NCBI GenBank assembly: GCA_026003755.1
Contig: BPHV01000001.1
Location: 1 to 64,000 of the forward strand
Source of the DNA: Candidatus Roseilinea sp.
GTDB lineage: Bacteria; Chloroflexota; Anaerolineae; J036; Brachytrichaceae
Reading direction: 5' to 3'
Length of the DNA stretch: 64,000 nucleotides
A program made the translations under genes and the position numbers. Position 1 is the stretch's first letter; the number at the start of each line of letters is the position of its first letter. Of this stretch, positions 56,667 through 64,000 are shown piece by piece. Below the pieces are notes generated by a model. That model made no database searches and was not told the DNA's origin. It worked only from the letters and a program-made list of their open reading frames with translations.

Positions 56667-57614
56667 CTATAGCCGTGCGCGGTCGGATGATGGATCGAGC
56701 GCGTCGCGTAGACCGTCGCCGAGGAAGGAGAATCCCATCACCAACAGCGCCAGGGCGAGGGTGGGGATGACGCCGACGTAGAGATAGTTCGGGCTGGAGA
56801 GGTAGCGGCCGATCGCGCCGACCATTTTGCCCCAGCTCGGCAATGGATCGTTGATGCCGTAGCCCAGGAAGCTCAAGCCGGCTTCGGCGCCGATGAAGCC
56901 GGGAATGGCGAAGCTGATCGCCACGATGAGCGGGTTGATGATGTTGGGCAGCAAGTGCCGCACTAAGATGAAAGGCGTCGTTGCGCCCAGGCTGCGCGCT
57001 GCGCTCACGAAGTCGCGCTCTTTGTAGGTTAGCACTTGTGCACGCACCAGGCGTGCTAGCCCCGGCCAGCCGAGTATCGAGATGGCAATCGTGACTTGTA
57101 AGATGCCGTTGCCAATCAGCAGCATCAGGAGGATTTGAAAGAGCAAGCCCGGCAGCGCGCCAATCACTTCGAACACGCGGTTGAGCAGGTAATCCCATGC
57201 GCCGCCGAAGTAGCCTGAGAGGAATCCGAAGAGCAGAGCGAGCGCTACGACAATGGCGGTCGCAGCGAGCGAAACAACCAGGCTGACGCGCGCCCCCCAG
57301 ATCAGGCGGCTGAGCAGATCGCGCCCAAGTTCGTCGGTGCCCAGCACATGTGCCGGGTCACGGCCAGGTGGCAGCCACGTCTTGAACAAGTTGGTCTTGT
57401 CGTAGGGAAAGGGCGAGATGACCGGCGCGAGCACACCGGTGGCGATGAATATCAGCACGATGAACAAGCCGATGATGGCCAGTCGGTTGCGTTGGAATCG
57501 CCGCCAGGCCAACTGCGTCGGCGAAAGCGGCTTGTAAGTCATCGTCGTCGTGCCTCGTGTGGTGGCCGCGTGGGCGGAGGTCGCGCCTTGCACCGTGGGG
57601 TTCTGCGTCGCCAT
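56667..57614 (-). CDS. Oligopeptide/dipeptide ABC permease, DppC/OppC type
   Basis: The protein is 315 residues. A cytosolic N-terminal tail and LAWRRFQRNRLAIIGLFIVL precede the OppC-type N-terminal helix, then FLGTDELGRDLLSRLIWGAR, the EAA loop (AARSLGATTPFILVRHLLPN) and IGAEAGLSFLGYGI. It forms a heterodimer with the adjacent DppB-type permease, whose stop is 3 bp upstream of this ATG. GGAGGAGG precedes the start. No ATPase genes of the system are in the window. Confidence 0.9.
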   Translation of the reverse strand: MATQNPTVQGATSAHAATTRGTTTMTYKPLSPTQLAWRRFQRNRLAIIGLFIVLIFIATGVLAPVISPFPYDKTNLFKTWLPPGRDPAHVLGTDELGRDLLSRLIWGARVSLVVSLAATAIVVALALLFGFLSGYFGGAWDYLLNRVFEVIGALPGLLFQILLMLLIGNGILQVTIAISILGWPGLARLVRAQVLTYKERDFVSAARSLGATTPFILVRHLLPNIINPLIVAISFAIPGFIGAEAGLSFLGYGINDPLPSWGKMVGAIGRYLSSPNYLYVGVIPTLALALLVMGFSFLGDGLRDALDPSSDRARL

Positions 57615-57617
57615 CGG

Positions 57618-58562
57618 TCAGTGCCCTCCTCCTAATCGGACGCGCGGATCGATCAGCGTGTAGGCAATGTCGATCAATAAGTTGCTGATCGTCAAAATCG
57701 TTGCCGTGATGATGACTGTGAAGATGATGACGGGGTAGTCACGGGTGTAGATGCTCTCCAGGAAGAAACGCCCGATGCCGGGGATGGCGAAGGTGATCTC
57801 GACGAACGTCGAGCCGGTGATCGCGTTGGCCAGCACCGGGCCGAAGATGGTGACCAGCGGGATGAGCATGTTGCGCATGGCGTGCTTCATGATGACGACG
57901 GAGTAGCGCAGCCCTTTAGCGCGTGCGGTGCGGATGTAGTCATGGCCGAGCACGTCCAGCATGCCGGAGCGCGTGTAGCGCGTGAGCGAACCGACCGTGC
58001 CCAGGCCGAAGATAAACGCCGGCAACACCCACGCATTGGGGGGCTGTTGATACAGCGGCTGGCCGTTGTTGAAGCCGAACCACTTCAGCCCGATGACGAA
58101 GACGGCGATGCCGAAGAAGATCAACGAGATGATCGGTATGGTAACGGTGGCCAGCGCAAGCGTGGTGATGACTTGATCCACGATGGTGTTGCGTTTGAGC
58201 GCGGCGATCACGCCGAGCACGACGCCGAGCGGAAAGCTCCATGCCACCGACAGAAAGCCCAACATCAAGCTCGACCCCCAATACTTGGAGAACAGGTCAA
58301 TCACCCGCGTGTTGGGGTAGTAATAGGACATGCCAAAGTCGCCCTGCACCGCCTTGGTGAGCCAATTCCACCAGTTCACGTAGAACGGTTGGTCTAACCC
58401 GTACTTGCGCATCATGTTGGCTTTGGCTTCAGGCGATAGCGGCTGATTGAGTTCGTCAAAGGGGCCGCCGGGCGTGTTGTACATTAAAAAAAACGTCAAG
58501 AACGAGACGGTGAGCAGCACGAAAATCAGCCCGGCCAAACGGCCTAAGATATATCTCGCCAT
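57618..58562 (-). CDS. Oligopeptide/dipeptide ABC permease, DppB/OppB type
   Basis: The protein is 314 residues from ATG 58562. It has the OppB N-terminal helix (RYILGRLAGLIFVLLTVSFL), a long periplasmic-side loop (NTPGGPFDELNQPLSPEAKA), and the EAA loop (RTARAKGLRYSVVIMKHAMR). No Shine-Dalgarno is visible; a 17-bp-arm hairpin lies nine bases before the ATG, between this gene and the binding-protein gene, and could limit permease expression. It works with the DppC-type partner. Confidence 0.9.
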   Translation of the reverse strand: MARYILGRLAGLIFVLLTVSFLTFFLMYNTPGGPFDELNQPLSPEAKANMMRKYGLDQPFYVNWWNWLTKAVQGDFGMSYYYPNTRVIDLFSKYWGSSLMLGFLSVAWSFPLGVVLGVIAALKRNTIVDQVITTLALATVTIPIISLIFFGIAVFVIGLKWFGFNNGQPLYQQPPNAWVLPAFIFGLGTVGSLTRYTRSGMLDVLGHDYIRTARAKGLRYSVVIMKHAMRNMLIPLVTIFGPVLANAITGSTFVEITFAIPGIGRFFLESIYTRDYPVIIFTVIITATILTISNLLIDIAYTLIDPRVRLGGGH

Positions 58563-58571
58563 ACGATACGA

Positions 58572-58610
58572 ATCAGAACCTAAGGTCCTCAACGGACCTT
58601 AGGTTCTGAT
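58572..58610 (-). terminator. Intercistronic hairpin between binding protein and permease genes
   Basis: The perfect 17-bp arms ATCAGAACCTAAGGTCC and GGACCTTAGGTTCTGAT enclose a 5-nt loop. There is no T tract downstream, so it could be an attenuator or mRNA-stabilising element favouring the binding protein over the permease genes. Confidence 0.55.
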
Positions 58611-58635
58611 GCTTGGTGTTTGGTGCGACTGAGGC

Positions 58636-60519
58636 TTACGGGATGCTCTTGCGATACTCGAGGACGTTGTTGGCGATGTAGATCTCCGAGGCGCTGCTGT
58701 TCATCGCGCCTACGTTCGGCCAGGCGACGCCGCGGTTGATGTTGATCTTGCCGGGTTCCATCGGCGCGCCCTTGATGTAGGGCTTCCACAGGTTCACCGG
58801 CGTGCGATGGATGCAGAAGATAAAGGCGCATTCCTCGACCATCAACTTCTCGGCCTGCTGGTAGAGCTTGGTGCGCTCCTCGATGTCGGTCATCGGGCCG
58901 GCCTTGGCCAGCAGGTCCTGGTATTCCTTGTTGTTCCAGGTGTGGCGGCCGCCCAGGTCGCTGCCCTTCATCACCGTCAGCATGTTCGATGGGTCAAGGT
59001 AGTCCATGCCGTAGGAGATGTAGCCGAAGTCAATCGTCGTATCGGGCTTGCCATCCGGCGTGCGCTTGAGCAGGTCGGCCATGTAGTCCTTCTGCGGCAC
59101 GGACTTGACTTCAACCTCGATGCCGAGGTTCTGCTTGATCGAGTCGGCGTAGGCTTGGGCGATCTCTTTGCCGAAGTAGCCCTCCATGTCGCCGCGCATC
59201 TGCAGCAGCAGTTTGTCCACCTTGACGCCGGATTCCGCATAGAGCTGCTTGGCCAATTCGGGATCGTAGCGTTGGATTTCCTTCAGCGCTTCGCCGTTAG
59301 CGGCGGGGAAGCCGGGCGCCAGGAACGAGTAGGCCGGGCGGGCCAGCAGCGGCTTGGTGATGAACTTGACGATGCTATCGCGGTCCAACAGGTGCGAAAG
59401 CGCCTGGCGGAACTTCAGGTTGTCGAACGGCGGCTTGGTGACGTCGAAGAAGAAGTAGTCGGTGCGGAAGTCGCCCACGTCCGGCGTGGCCTGAGCGCTC
59501 AACTGCGGATCGTTCAACACCGCATCCACCTGTGCCGCGTTGCTGATGGGCGTGTAGTCCAACTGGTTGGCCTGATACGCCTGGAAAGCATCGGGGAACG
59601 GCACGGCGATCATGCGCTCGAGGAAGGGCTTGATGTCGTCGGCCGCCTTCGGGTTGGCGACGATTTCGATGCGGGTCGGGCTAAACTCTTTGACGATGAA
59701 CGGACCGCATGAGACGGAGGTGGCCGGGTTGGAGTTGTATCCCGGGCCGTGGGCGGCCAGCGCCTTGGCCTGCAACGGCATGGCGAACAGGAATAGGCGC
59801 GGCAGATATGGGGTGACTTCGCTGGTCTCGATGATCAGCTCGTAGTCATTAGCGCCTTTGCGCACGCCCAGCTCTTCAACGGGCAACGTGCCGGCGACGA
59901 CTTCATCAAAGTTCTTGATGTTGCCGGAGCCTTTGCTATAGTACCAAGTAAAGTCGTAACCGCTCTTCGGATTGGCCATGTAGCGGAAGGTGGCCACGAA
60001 ATCGTCGGCGGTCAGCGGCGTGTCGTCGCTCCAAACAATGTCGTCCCGCAGGGTGAACGTCCAGGTCAGGCCGTCTTCGGACACCTTCCATTCCTTTGCC
60101 GCGCCGGGTACCAGCTCAAAATCCTTGTTAATGCGCGTGAGCGGCACGCCATACATGTCGGACAGCGGGGCGCGGTTGTAAACGCTTGCGCTGATGTCCA
60201 TAAACTGGCCGGGACTACCGCTGCCGGCGGTGACGTATACCTGCAGCTCTGGCGGCGCAGCATCTTCTGGCAGCACCTTGCCCACGCTATTCTTCATCGG
60301 GCCAGCCGGCGCAGCGGGTGCCTCGGTCGGCTTTGGCGCCTCGGTAGGCTTGGGGGCGGCCGGCGCTTCGGTAGCGGCCGGCGCCGCGGGCGCTTCGGTA
60401 GCTGCGGGGGCAGCAGGAGTGGCCGGCGCGCACGCAGCCAAGAGCGCGCCGCCTGCACCGATGCTCAGCAATTTCAGCATCTGACGGCGACTGAGAGTCG
60501 TTTCTGGTTTATGTGTCAT
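58636..60519 (-). CDS. Extracellular solute-binding protein family 5 (oligopeptide type)
   Basis: The 627-residue lipoprotein has a leader RRQMLKLLSIGAGGALLAAC with lipobox, then a long Pro/Ala/Glu/Thr linker (residues ~30-75). The SBP_bac_5 core follows, with RINKDFELVPGAAKEWKVSE, FTLRDDIVWSDDTPLTADDF, RQALSHLLDRDSIV and KININ near the end. It captures peptides or similar ligands for the DppB/C permeases encoded downstream on the same strand. GGAGGAACAAC precedes the ATG. The upstream ~180 bp to 60723 shows no gene. Confidence 0.9.
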   Translation of the reverse strand: MTHKPETTLSRRQMLKLLSIGAGGALLAACAPATPAAPAATEAPAAPAATEAPAAPKPTEAPKPTEAPAAPAGPMKNSVGKVLPEDAAPPELQVYVTAGSGSPGQFMDISASVYNRAPLSDMYGVPLTRINKDFELVPGAAKEWKVSEDGLTWTFTLRDDIVWSDDTPLTADDFVATFRYMANPKSGYDFTWYYSKGSGNIKNFDEVVAGTLPVEELGVRKGANDYELIIETSEVTPYLPRLFLFAMPLQAKALAAHGPGYNSNPATSVSCGPFIVKEFSPTRIEIVANPKAADDIKPFLERMIAVPFPDAFQAYQANQLDYTPISNAAQVDAVLNDPQLSAQATPDVGDFRTDYFFFDVTKPPFDNLKFRQALSHLLDRDSIVKFITKPLLARPAYSFLAPGFPAANGEALKEIQRYDPELAKQLYAESGVKVDKLLLQMRGDMEGYFGKEIAQAYADSIKQNLGIEVEVKSVPQKDYMADLLKRTPDGKPDTTIDFGYISYGMDYLDPSNMLTVMKGSDLGGRHTWNNKEYQDLLAKAGPMTDIEERTKLYQQAEKLMVEECAFIFCIHRTPVNLWKPYIKGAPMEPGKININRGVAWPNVGAMNSSASEIYIANNVLEYRKSIP

Positions 60520-60722
60520 CTCGTTGTTCCTCCGTAAATGATTTGATGTGAGTATTGAGGGCGATGGCCGATTGCTTTATTTACGGACGATCACCTCCTC
60601 TGAGCGGGCAATTCTAGGCGGAACCCCCCCATTACGCAAACCGAGCAGCTCCTAGGCATCGTGATTTCGACCTTGGAGGATTAAACGCCAAAGCCGGCTT
60701 TAGCGTTGGCGCGACAGCAGGG

Positions 60723-62369
60723 TTATCTGCCAAAACGGAACGATTGCATCACGGCCTCGACTTCGCCATCGAGAGATGCTTGGCTTCGCTGGGCCAGCCG
60801 TGTGTATATGCCAACGACCACGCGCTTTTGTTCAGGGAAGACGTAGAAGACCTGTTGTATCTGCTGCCCGTCATCTGTGCTTGTGGTGGTGAAGCGCACG
60901 TATGTCAGGCCGTCATCGGTCTTGCGCTCTTGCGGTTCCGAGCTGATGCGATGGCCGCTGCTGCGCAGTTGGCGCGTCAGCGAGCTGACGTAGTCCGATA
61001 GTTTGCCGGGCATTGCTTCCTCGAGAAAGAGGATATTCGGAGCAAAGTTCTGTGACACAGGGCCGATCAGGACGCTGAATTCGGTGTCTGAAACATTCAG
61101 TTCTTGGGGGGACTTCAAACGCCATTCTGGCGGCAGGTTGTAGGAGAAGTTGCCGAGTGGCTCGTAGTGCCGTCCATCTTCTAACGTCTCTGCCTCATCA
61201 TCGGTTGCCGGCCCAGCCTCTGCGAGGCCCAGCGTGTTGATCATCGCTTCGATTTGCTCGTCGCTGTCTGGCGAGCTGCCGCGTGGCCGCGCATAGAGCG
61301 CTGCAATCTTGCGTCCCTCAATATCAACGATGTAAGCGGTAATTTGCGCGCGCTGGTTATCAACCGTGCCTTCCATGACGAACTGAGCGGCGTCGTAGCC
61401 CGTATCGGTGGTGAACAGCGAATCCCGAATGAGGCGGGCGCCCCGCGCGTCGCCATAGAATTCCCGCAGTCGGTTCGGCAGCAGGGAGCGATACTTGCGC
61501 CTAAATGCCTGATCAATAGGCGCAGGATCGTCCAGCGTAAAGAAGGCGACCGTTGGTTTAAAGCTGCCTTCTTCTCCCGTGTTAACGAGGGACTTGAATT
61601 CTGCGTTAGGGATGTCTTCCAGCTCCCAGCCTTCTGGGATGACATACGAGAACCCACCATCCGGCTCACTGTGTCGCGAGGGCTGGCTTTGTTCCTCCTC
61701 AACTTCAAGGAGCTCGATAGTCTTGACAAAGTTGTCTACGTCCCTATCGTATCGCTGTTGACTGTTCTGCAGGCGGGTGTAAGTGACGATAAGCCAACGC
61801 GGCCCCAGCGCAACGATGTAAAAGACTTGGCGCAACCGCCGCCCTTGGAGCGTCGAATTGGCAGTTAGCTTGACCACATCGCTGTCCTGGTCGGTGGCCA
61901 GCCTTTCCTCCTTGAGCAACGCGAATCCTGAGATTGTGCTTTTCAGCTCTTCAATTGCAAGTTCGACGTAAGTCTCCAAGTCAACCTCAGACTCGTCTAT
62001 GATGAAATTCACGTTAGGGGTAAAGCCGCTCCCATCGGAAGGGGCAAACAGCACTTTGAAGGATGACATTGAGACTTCCGCGGTTCGCCAGCCGGCGGGT
62101 GGGATATAGGCAAATCCCCCATCGCGCTCCTCGACGCGCTTGCCCGCCGTCGTGACCGGTGCCTTTGTCGGGGTCGGTGTGGGGGATGGGGTGGGGCGTG
62201 GTGTTGGGCGGATGGACTGCGACGGGTCTGGGCTTTCGATCACTGCAGCGGGCGGTATTTGGTAGCGGGGCCGATCAATGGCTGAGGTTGCGCCGAAGCT
62301 CTGGCCGGCGATGGCCAGGGCCGATATGCTCACTATGGCGTAACGCAAGAGGGTTCTAAGCTGGGTCAT
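60723..62369 (-). CDS. Secreted protein with three PsbP/DUF1795-like domains
   Basis: The protein is 548 residues. The signal peptide (RYAIVSISALAIAGQSFG) is followed by a Pro/Thr linker. Three repeats of one fold follow, each opening DGGFAYIPPAGW, DGGFSYVIPEGW or LGNFSYNLPPEW and containing LQGRRLRQVFYIVALGPRWL-like strands. This is the PsbP/Mog1/DUF1795 fold, often found in lipoproteins of unclear role. The three units at ~85-225, ~235-385 and ~405-548 have diverged. It lies alone between the transporter and nadE. Confidence 0.75.
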   Translation of the reverse strand: MTQLRTLLRYAIVSISALAIAGQSFGATSAIDRPRYQIPPAAVIESPDPSQSIRPTPRPTPSPTPTPTKAPVTTAGKRVEERDGGFAYIPPAGWRTAEVSMSSFKVLFAPSDGSGFTPNVNFIIDESEVDLETYVELAIEELKSTISGFALLKEERLATDQDSDVVKLTANSTLQGRRLRQVFYIVALGPRWLIVTYTRLQNSQQRYDRDVDNFVKTIELLEVEEEQSQPSRHSEPDGGFSYVIPEGWELEDIPNAEFKSLVNTGEEGSFKPTVAFFTLDDPAPIDQAFRRKYRSLLPNRLREFYGDARGARLIRDSLFTTDTGYDAAQFVMEGTVDNQRAQITAYIVDIEGRKIAALYARPRGSSPDSDEQIEAMINTLGLAEAGPATDDEAETLEDGRHYEPLGNFSYNLPPEWRLKSPQELNVSDTEFSVLIGPVSQNFAPNILFLEEAMPGKLSDYVSSLTRQLRSSGHRISSEPQERKTDDGLTYVRFTTTSTDDGQQIQQVFYVFPEQKRVVVGIYTRLAQRSQASLDGEVEAVMQSFRFGR

Positions 62370-62564
62370 TTCATTCTCCTTAATAGGGCATCTGCAAAGG
62401 GCCAGGTGAGCTGACGGGATGCTTTACGTCCAATCAACTCATCCTAACGATTCTGAAGTATAGCGAACGGCATGTGATGTTGCACGGCTGCTGCCGGAGG
62501 TTCAAACGGGTGTCGGCGTCGGCGGATGACCACGCCGATGGCCATATGTCAGTGCAGGCTTTTC

Positions 62565-62570
62565 TATAAT
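62565..62570 (+). promoter_or_regulatory. -10 box of the leaderless nadE promoter
   Basis: TATAAT, eight bases (CGTCCGGA), then a GTG start at 62579. Confidence 0.6.
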
Positions 62571-62578
62571 CGTCCGGA

Positions 62579-64000
62579 GTGGTTGCTCGTCCGTCAGACT
62601 TATTCTCCGCCGCTTCGCTGGGCATGCTGCGCGTCGCGGCGATTGTGCCGGCCTTGCGCGTTGCCGACGTGGCGTTCAACGCGCGCGCGACTATCGCCGC
62701 GCTGGAGGTGGCGCGGGCGCAGGAGTGTGTGCTGGCTGTTTGCCCTGAGCTGGGCATCACCGGCTACACCTGTGGTGACCTCTTCCGGCAAACCAGCTTG
62801 CTGGAAGCAGCGCAGGCTGGCTTGCTACAGGTGGCAGAAGCAGCCGGGCGGATCGGCATCGCCGCAGTCTTGGGTCTGCCCATCTCGCTGGACGGGCGTG
62901 TGTTCAACTGCGCAGCGTTCGTGAGCGACGGGCGCGTGCTGGGTTTCGTGCCCAAAACTTACCTGCCGAACTACAGCGAGTTCTACGAGCAGCGCTGGTT
63001 CAGTTCGGCGCAATGGGCCACCGCGCAACACGTCATGCTCGACGGCCAGGCCGTGCCCTTCGGCGCCGACCTGCTGTTCGTCGCTGAGGATATGCCGGAC
63101 TGTGTGCTCGGTATCGAAATCTGTGAAGACTTGTGGGCGGTCGAGCCGCCCAGCGGCCCCATGGCCCGCGCCGGTGCCACGGTGCTGCTCAACCCATCGG
63201 CCAGCCCAGAACAACTCGGCAAGGCGGACTACCGGCGCGACCTGGTGCGACAGCAATCGGCGCGCTGCATCGCCGGCTACCTGTATGCGGGATCGGGGCC
63301 GGGTGAATCTACCACCGACGTAGTGTATAGCGGGCATGCGCTGGTGTGCGAGAACGGCCAACTGTTGGCCGAGACCGAGCGCTTTCGCTTCGACACTCAA
63401 GTCGCCATCGCCGATCTCGATCTACAACGCCTGCGCCATGACCGCTGGCTCAACACCACCTACCGGTCAGCCGGTGGGTCGCATGCCTTTCGCATGATTC
63501 CCTTTCGCCTGGGCGATGCTCAGACCAACATCTTGTGGCGCGCGCTGCGTCGGCCGATCTCGCAAATGCCGTTCGTGCCAAGCGATCGGGCGGCGCGCGC
63601 TCAGCACTGTCGCGAAATCTTCGCCATTCAGTCCACCGGCCTGGCCAAGCGACTGCTGCACACTGGCGCGCGCCGGGTGACCCTCGGCGTCTCCGGCGGG
63701 CTGGATTCGACGCTGGCGCTGCTCGTGACGGCGCGCGCCTTTGACAAGCTCGGCCTGCCGCGCGAAGGCATCACTGCCATCACGATGCCCGGGTTCGGCA
63801 CCACCGAGCGCACGCGCGGCAACGCGTGGGCGCTGATGCAGGCTTTGGGCGTCACGGCGCGCGAAATTCCCATCCACATGGCTGTCGGCCAGCATTTCGC
63901 CGACATCGGCCACGACCCAGATCAACACGACGTGACCTACGAGAATGCACAGGCGCGTGAGCGCACACAGATCCTGATGGACGTGGCCAACCAGATCGGC
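62579..64000 (+). CDS. nadE: Glutamine-dependent NAD+ synthetase (partial, runs off end)
   Basis: The first 474 codons of an open reading frame from GTG 62579 lack the 3' end because the window ends. The N-terminal nitrilase-type amidohydrolase domain carries the triad Glu57 (CPELGITGY), Lys126 (VPKTYLPNY) and Cys182 (GIEICEDLW). The C-terminal synthetase domain has the pyrophosphatase P-loop [14 protein letters not shown] (~370-382) and [14 protein letters not shown]. It amidates nicotinate adenine dinucleotide, using glutamine-derived ammonia, in the cytoplasm. The GTG is preferred because of the adjacent -10 box; an ATG at 62624 is the alternative. Confidence 0.9.
   Translation, partial: MVARPSDLFSAASLGMLRVAAIVPALRVADVAFNARATIAALEVARAQECVLAVCPELGITGYTCGDLFRQTSLLEAAQAGLLQVAEAAGRIGIAAVLGLPISLDGRVFNCAAFVSDGRVLGFVPKTYLPNYSEFYEQRWFSSAQWATAQHVMLDGQAVPFGADLLFVAEDMPDCVLGIEICEDLWAVEPPSGPMARAGATVLLNPSASPEQLGKADYRRDLVRQQSARCIAGYLYAGSGPGESTTDVVYSGHALVCENGQLLAETERFRFDTQVAIADLDLQRLRHDRWLNTTYRSAGGSHAFRMIPFRLGDAQTNILWRALRRPISQMPFVPSDRAARAQHCREIFAIQSTGLAKRLLHTGARRVTLGVSGGLDSTLALLVTARAFDKLGLPREGITAITMPGFGTTERTRGNAWALMQALGVTAREIPIHMAVGQHFADIGHDPDQHDVTYENAQARERTQILMDVANQIG

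Noticed and set aside
62526-62924. Plus-strand 132-codon frame
   Set aside because: It overlaps nadE in another frame and is Arg/Trp/Ser-rich. The nadE frame has the full catalytic motifs.

Overview
The window is a GC-rich chromosomal segment that looks like Chloroflexota (Anaerolineae-like). This is an inference from gene content and style, not a database result. The evidence is the very frequent GCCGGC motif, long secreted NHL, right-handed beta-helix and PA14 proteins ending in an aromatic-x-P-aliphatic-x-R tail, an auracyanin-like cupredoxin, a K+-type membrane pyrophosphatase, and many leaderless promoters with a TATAAT-like box 6-9 nt before the start codon.

Region 1 (1-7,850) is a mobile, decayed zone. 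It carries three attC-like recombination sites in one orientation (37-118, 4598-4659, 7712-7780), which suggests an integron cassette array without a visible integrase. Cassette-like genes are an AT-richer hypothetical, a lipoprotein fragment, a NACHT NTPase and a HicBA toxin-antitoxin pair. Two inverted copies of one IS5-like element, an ISKra4-like element and several IS remnants interrupt it.

Region 2 (7,849-22,953) holds large secreted or envelope-active proteins: an NHL/PKD/lectin-fold protein, an M23/PA14/PPC protein, an NAGPA-type phosphodiester glycosidase and a CHAP protein. A LuxR-type response regulator and a membrane histidine kinase follow. A near-identical 19-bp dyad lies upstream of four of these genes in the same relative orientation, and I propose it as a shared operator.

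Region 3 (22,966-30,870) has a ccdA fragment, hypotheticals and two tandem secreted beta-helix proteins, the larger ending in a textbook intrinsic terminator.

Region 4 (31,069-64,000) is mostly housekeeping: rpoD (two frame breaks), clpX, an O-antigen-ligase-like protein, a PfkB kinase with a GT2, tyrS, a PMT-like glycosyltransferase, an SH3 protein, hppA, a J-domain/hendecad protein, comF-hpf, a small Flp-like peptide, a zinc-ribbon protein, tRNA-Cys, greA, chrA, a FAD oxidase, ccmAB, an SDR with a TIM-barrel protein, a cupredoxin, an oligopeptide ABC transporter, a triple DUF1795-like protein and a 3'-truncated nadE running off the end.

Several genes, including essential rpoD, are broken by one extra base, often in a C/G run. 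This raises the possibility of assembly errors as well as real decay.
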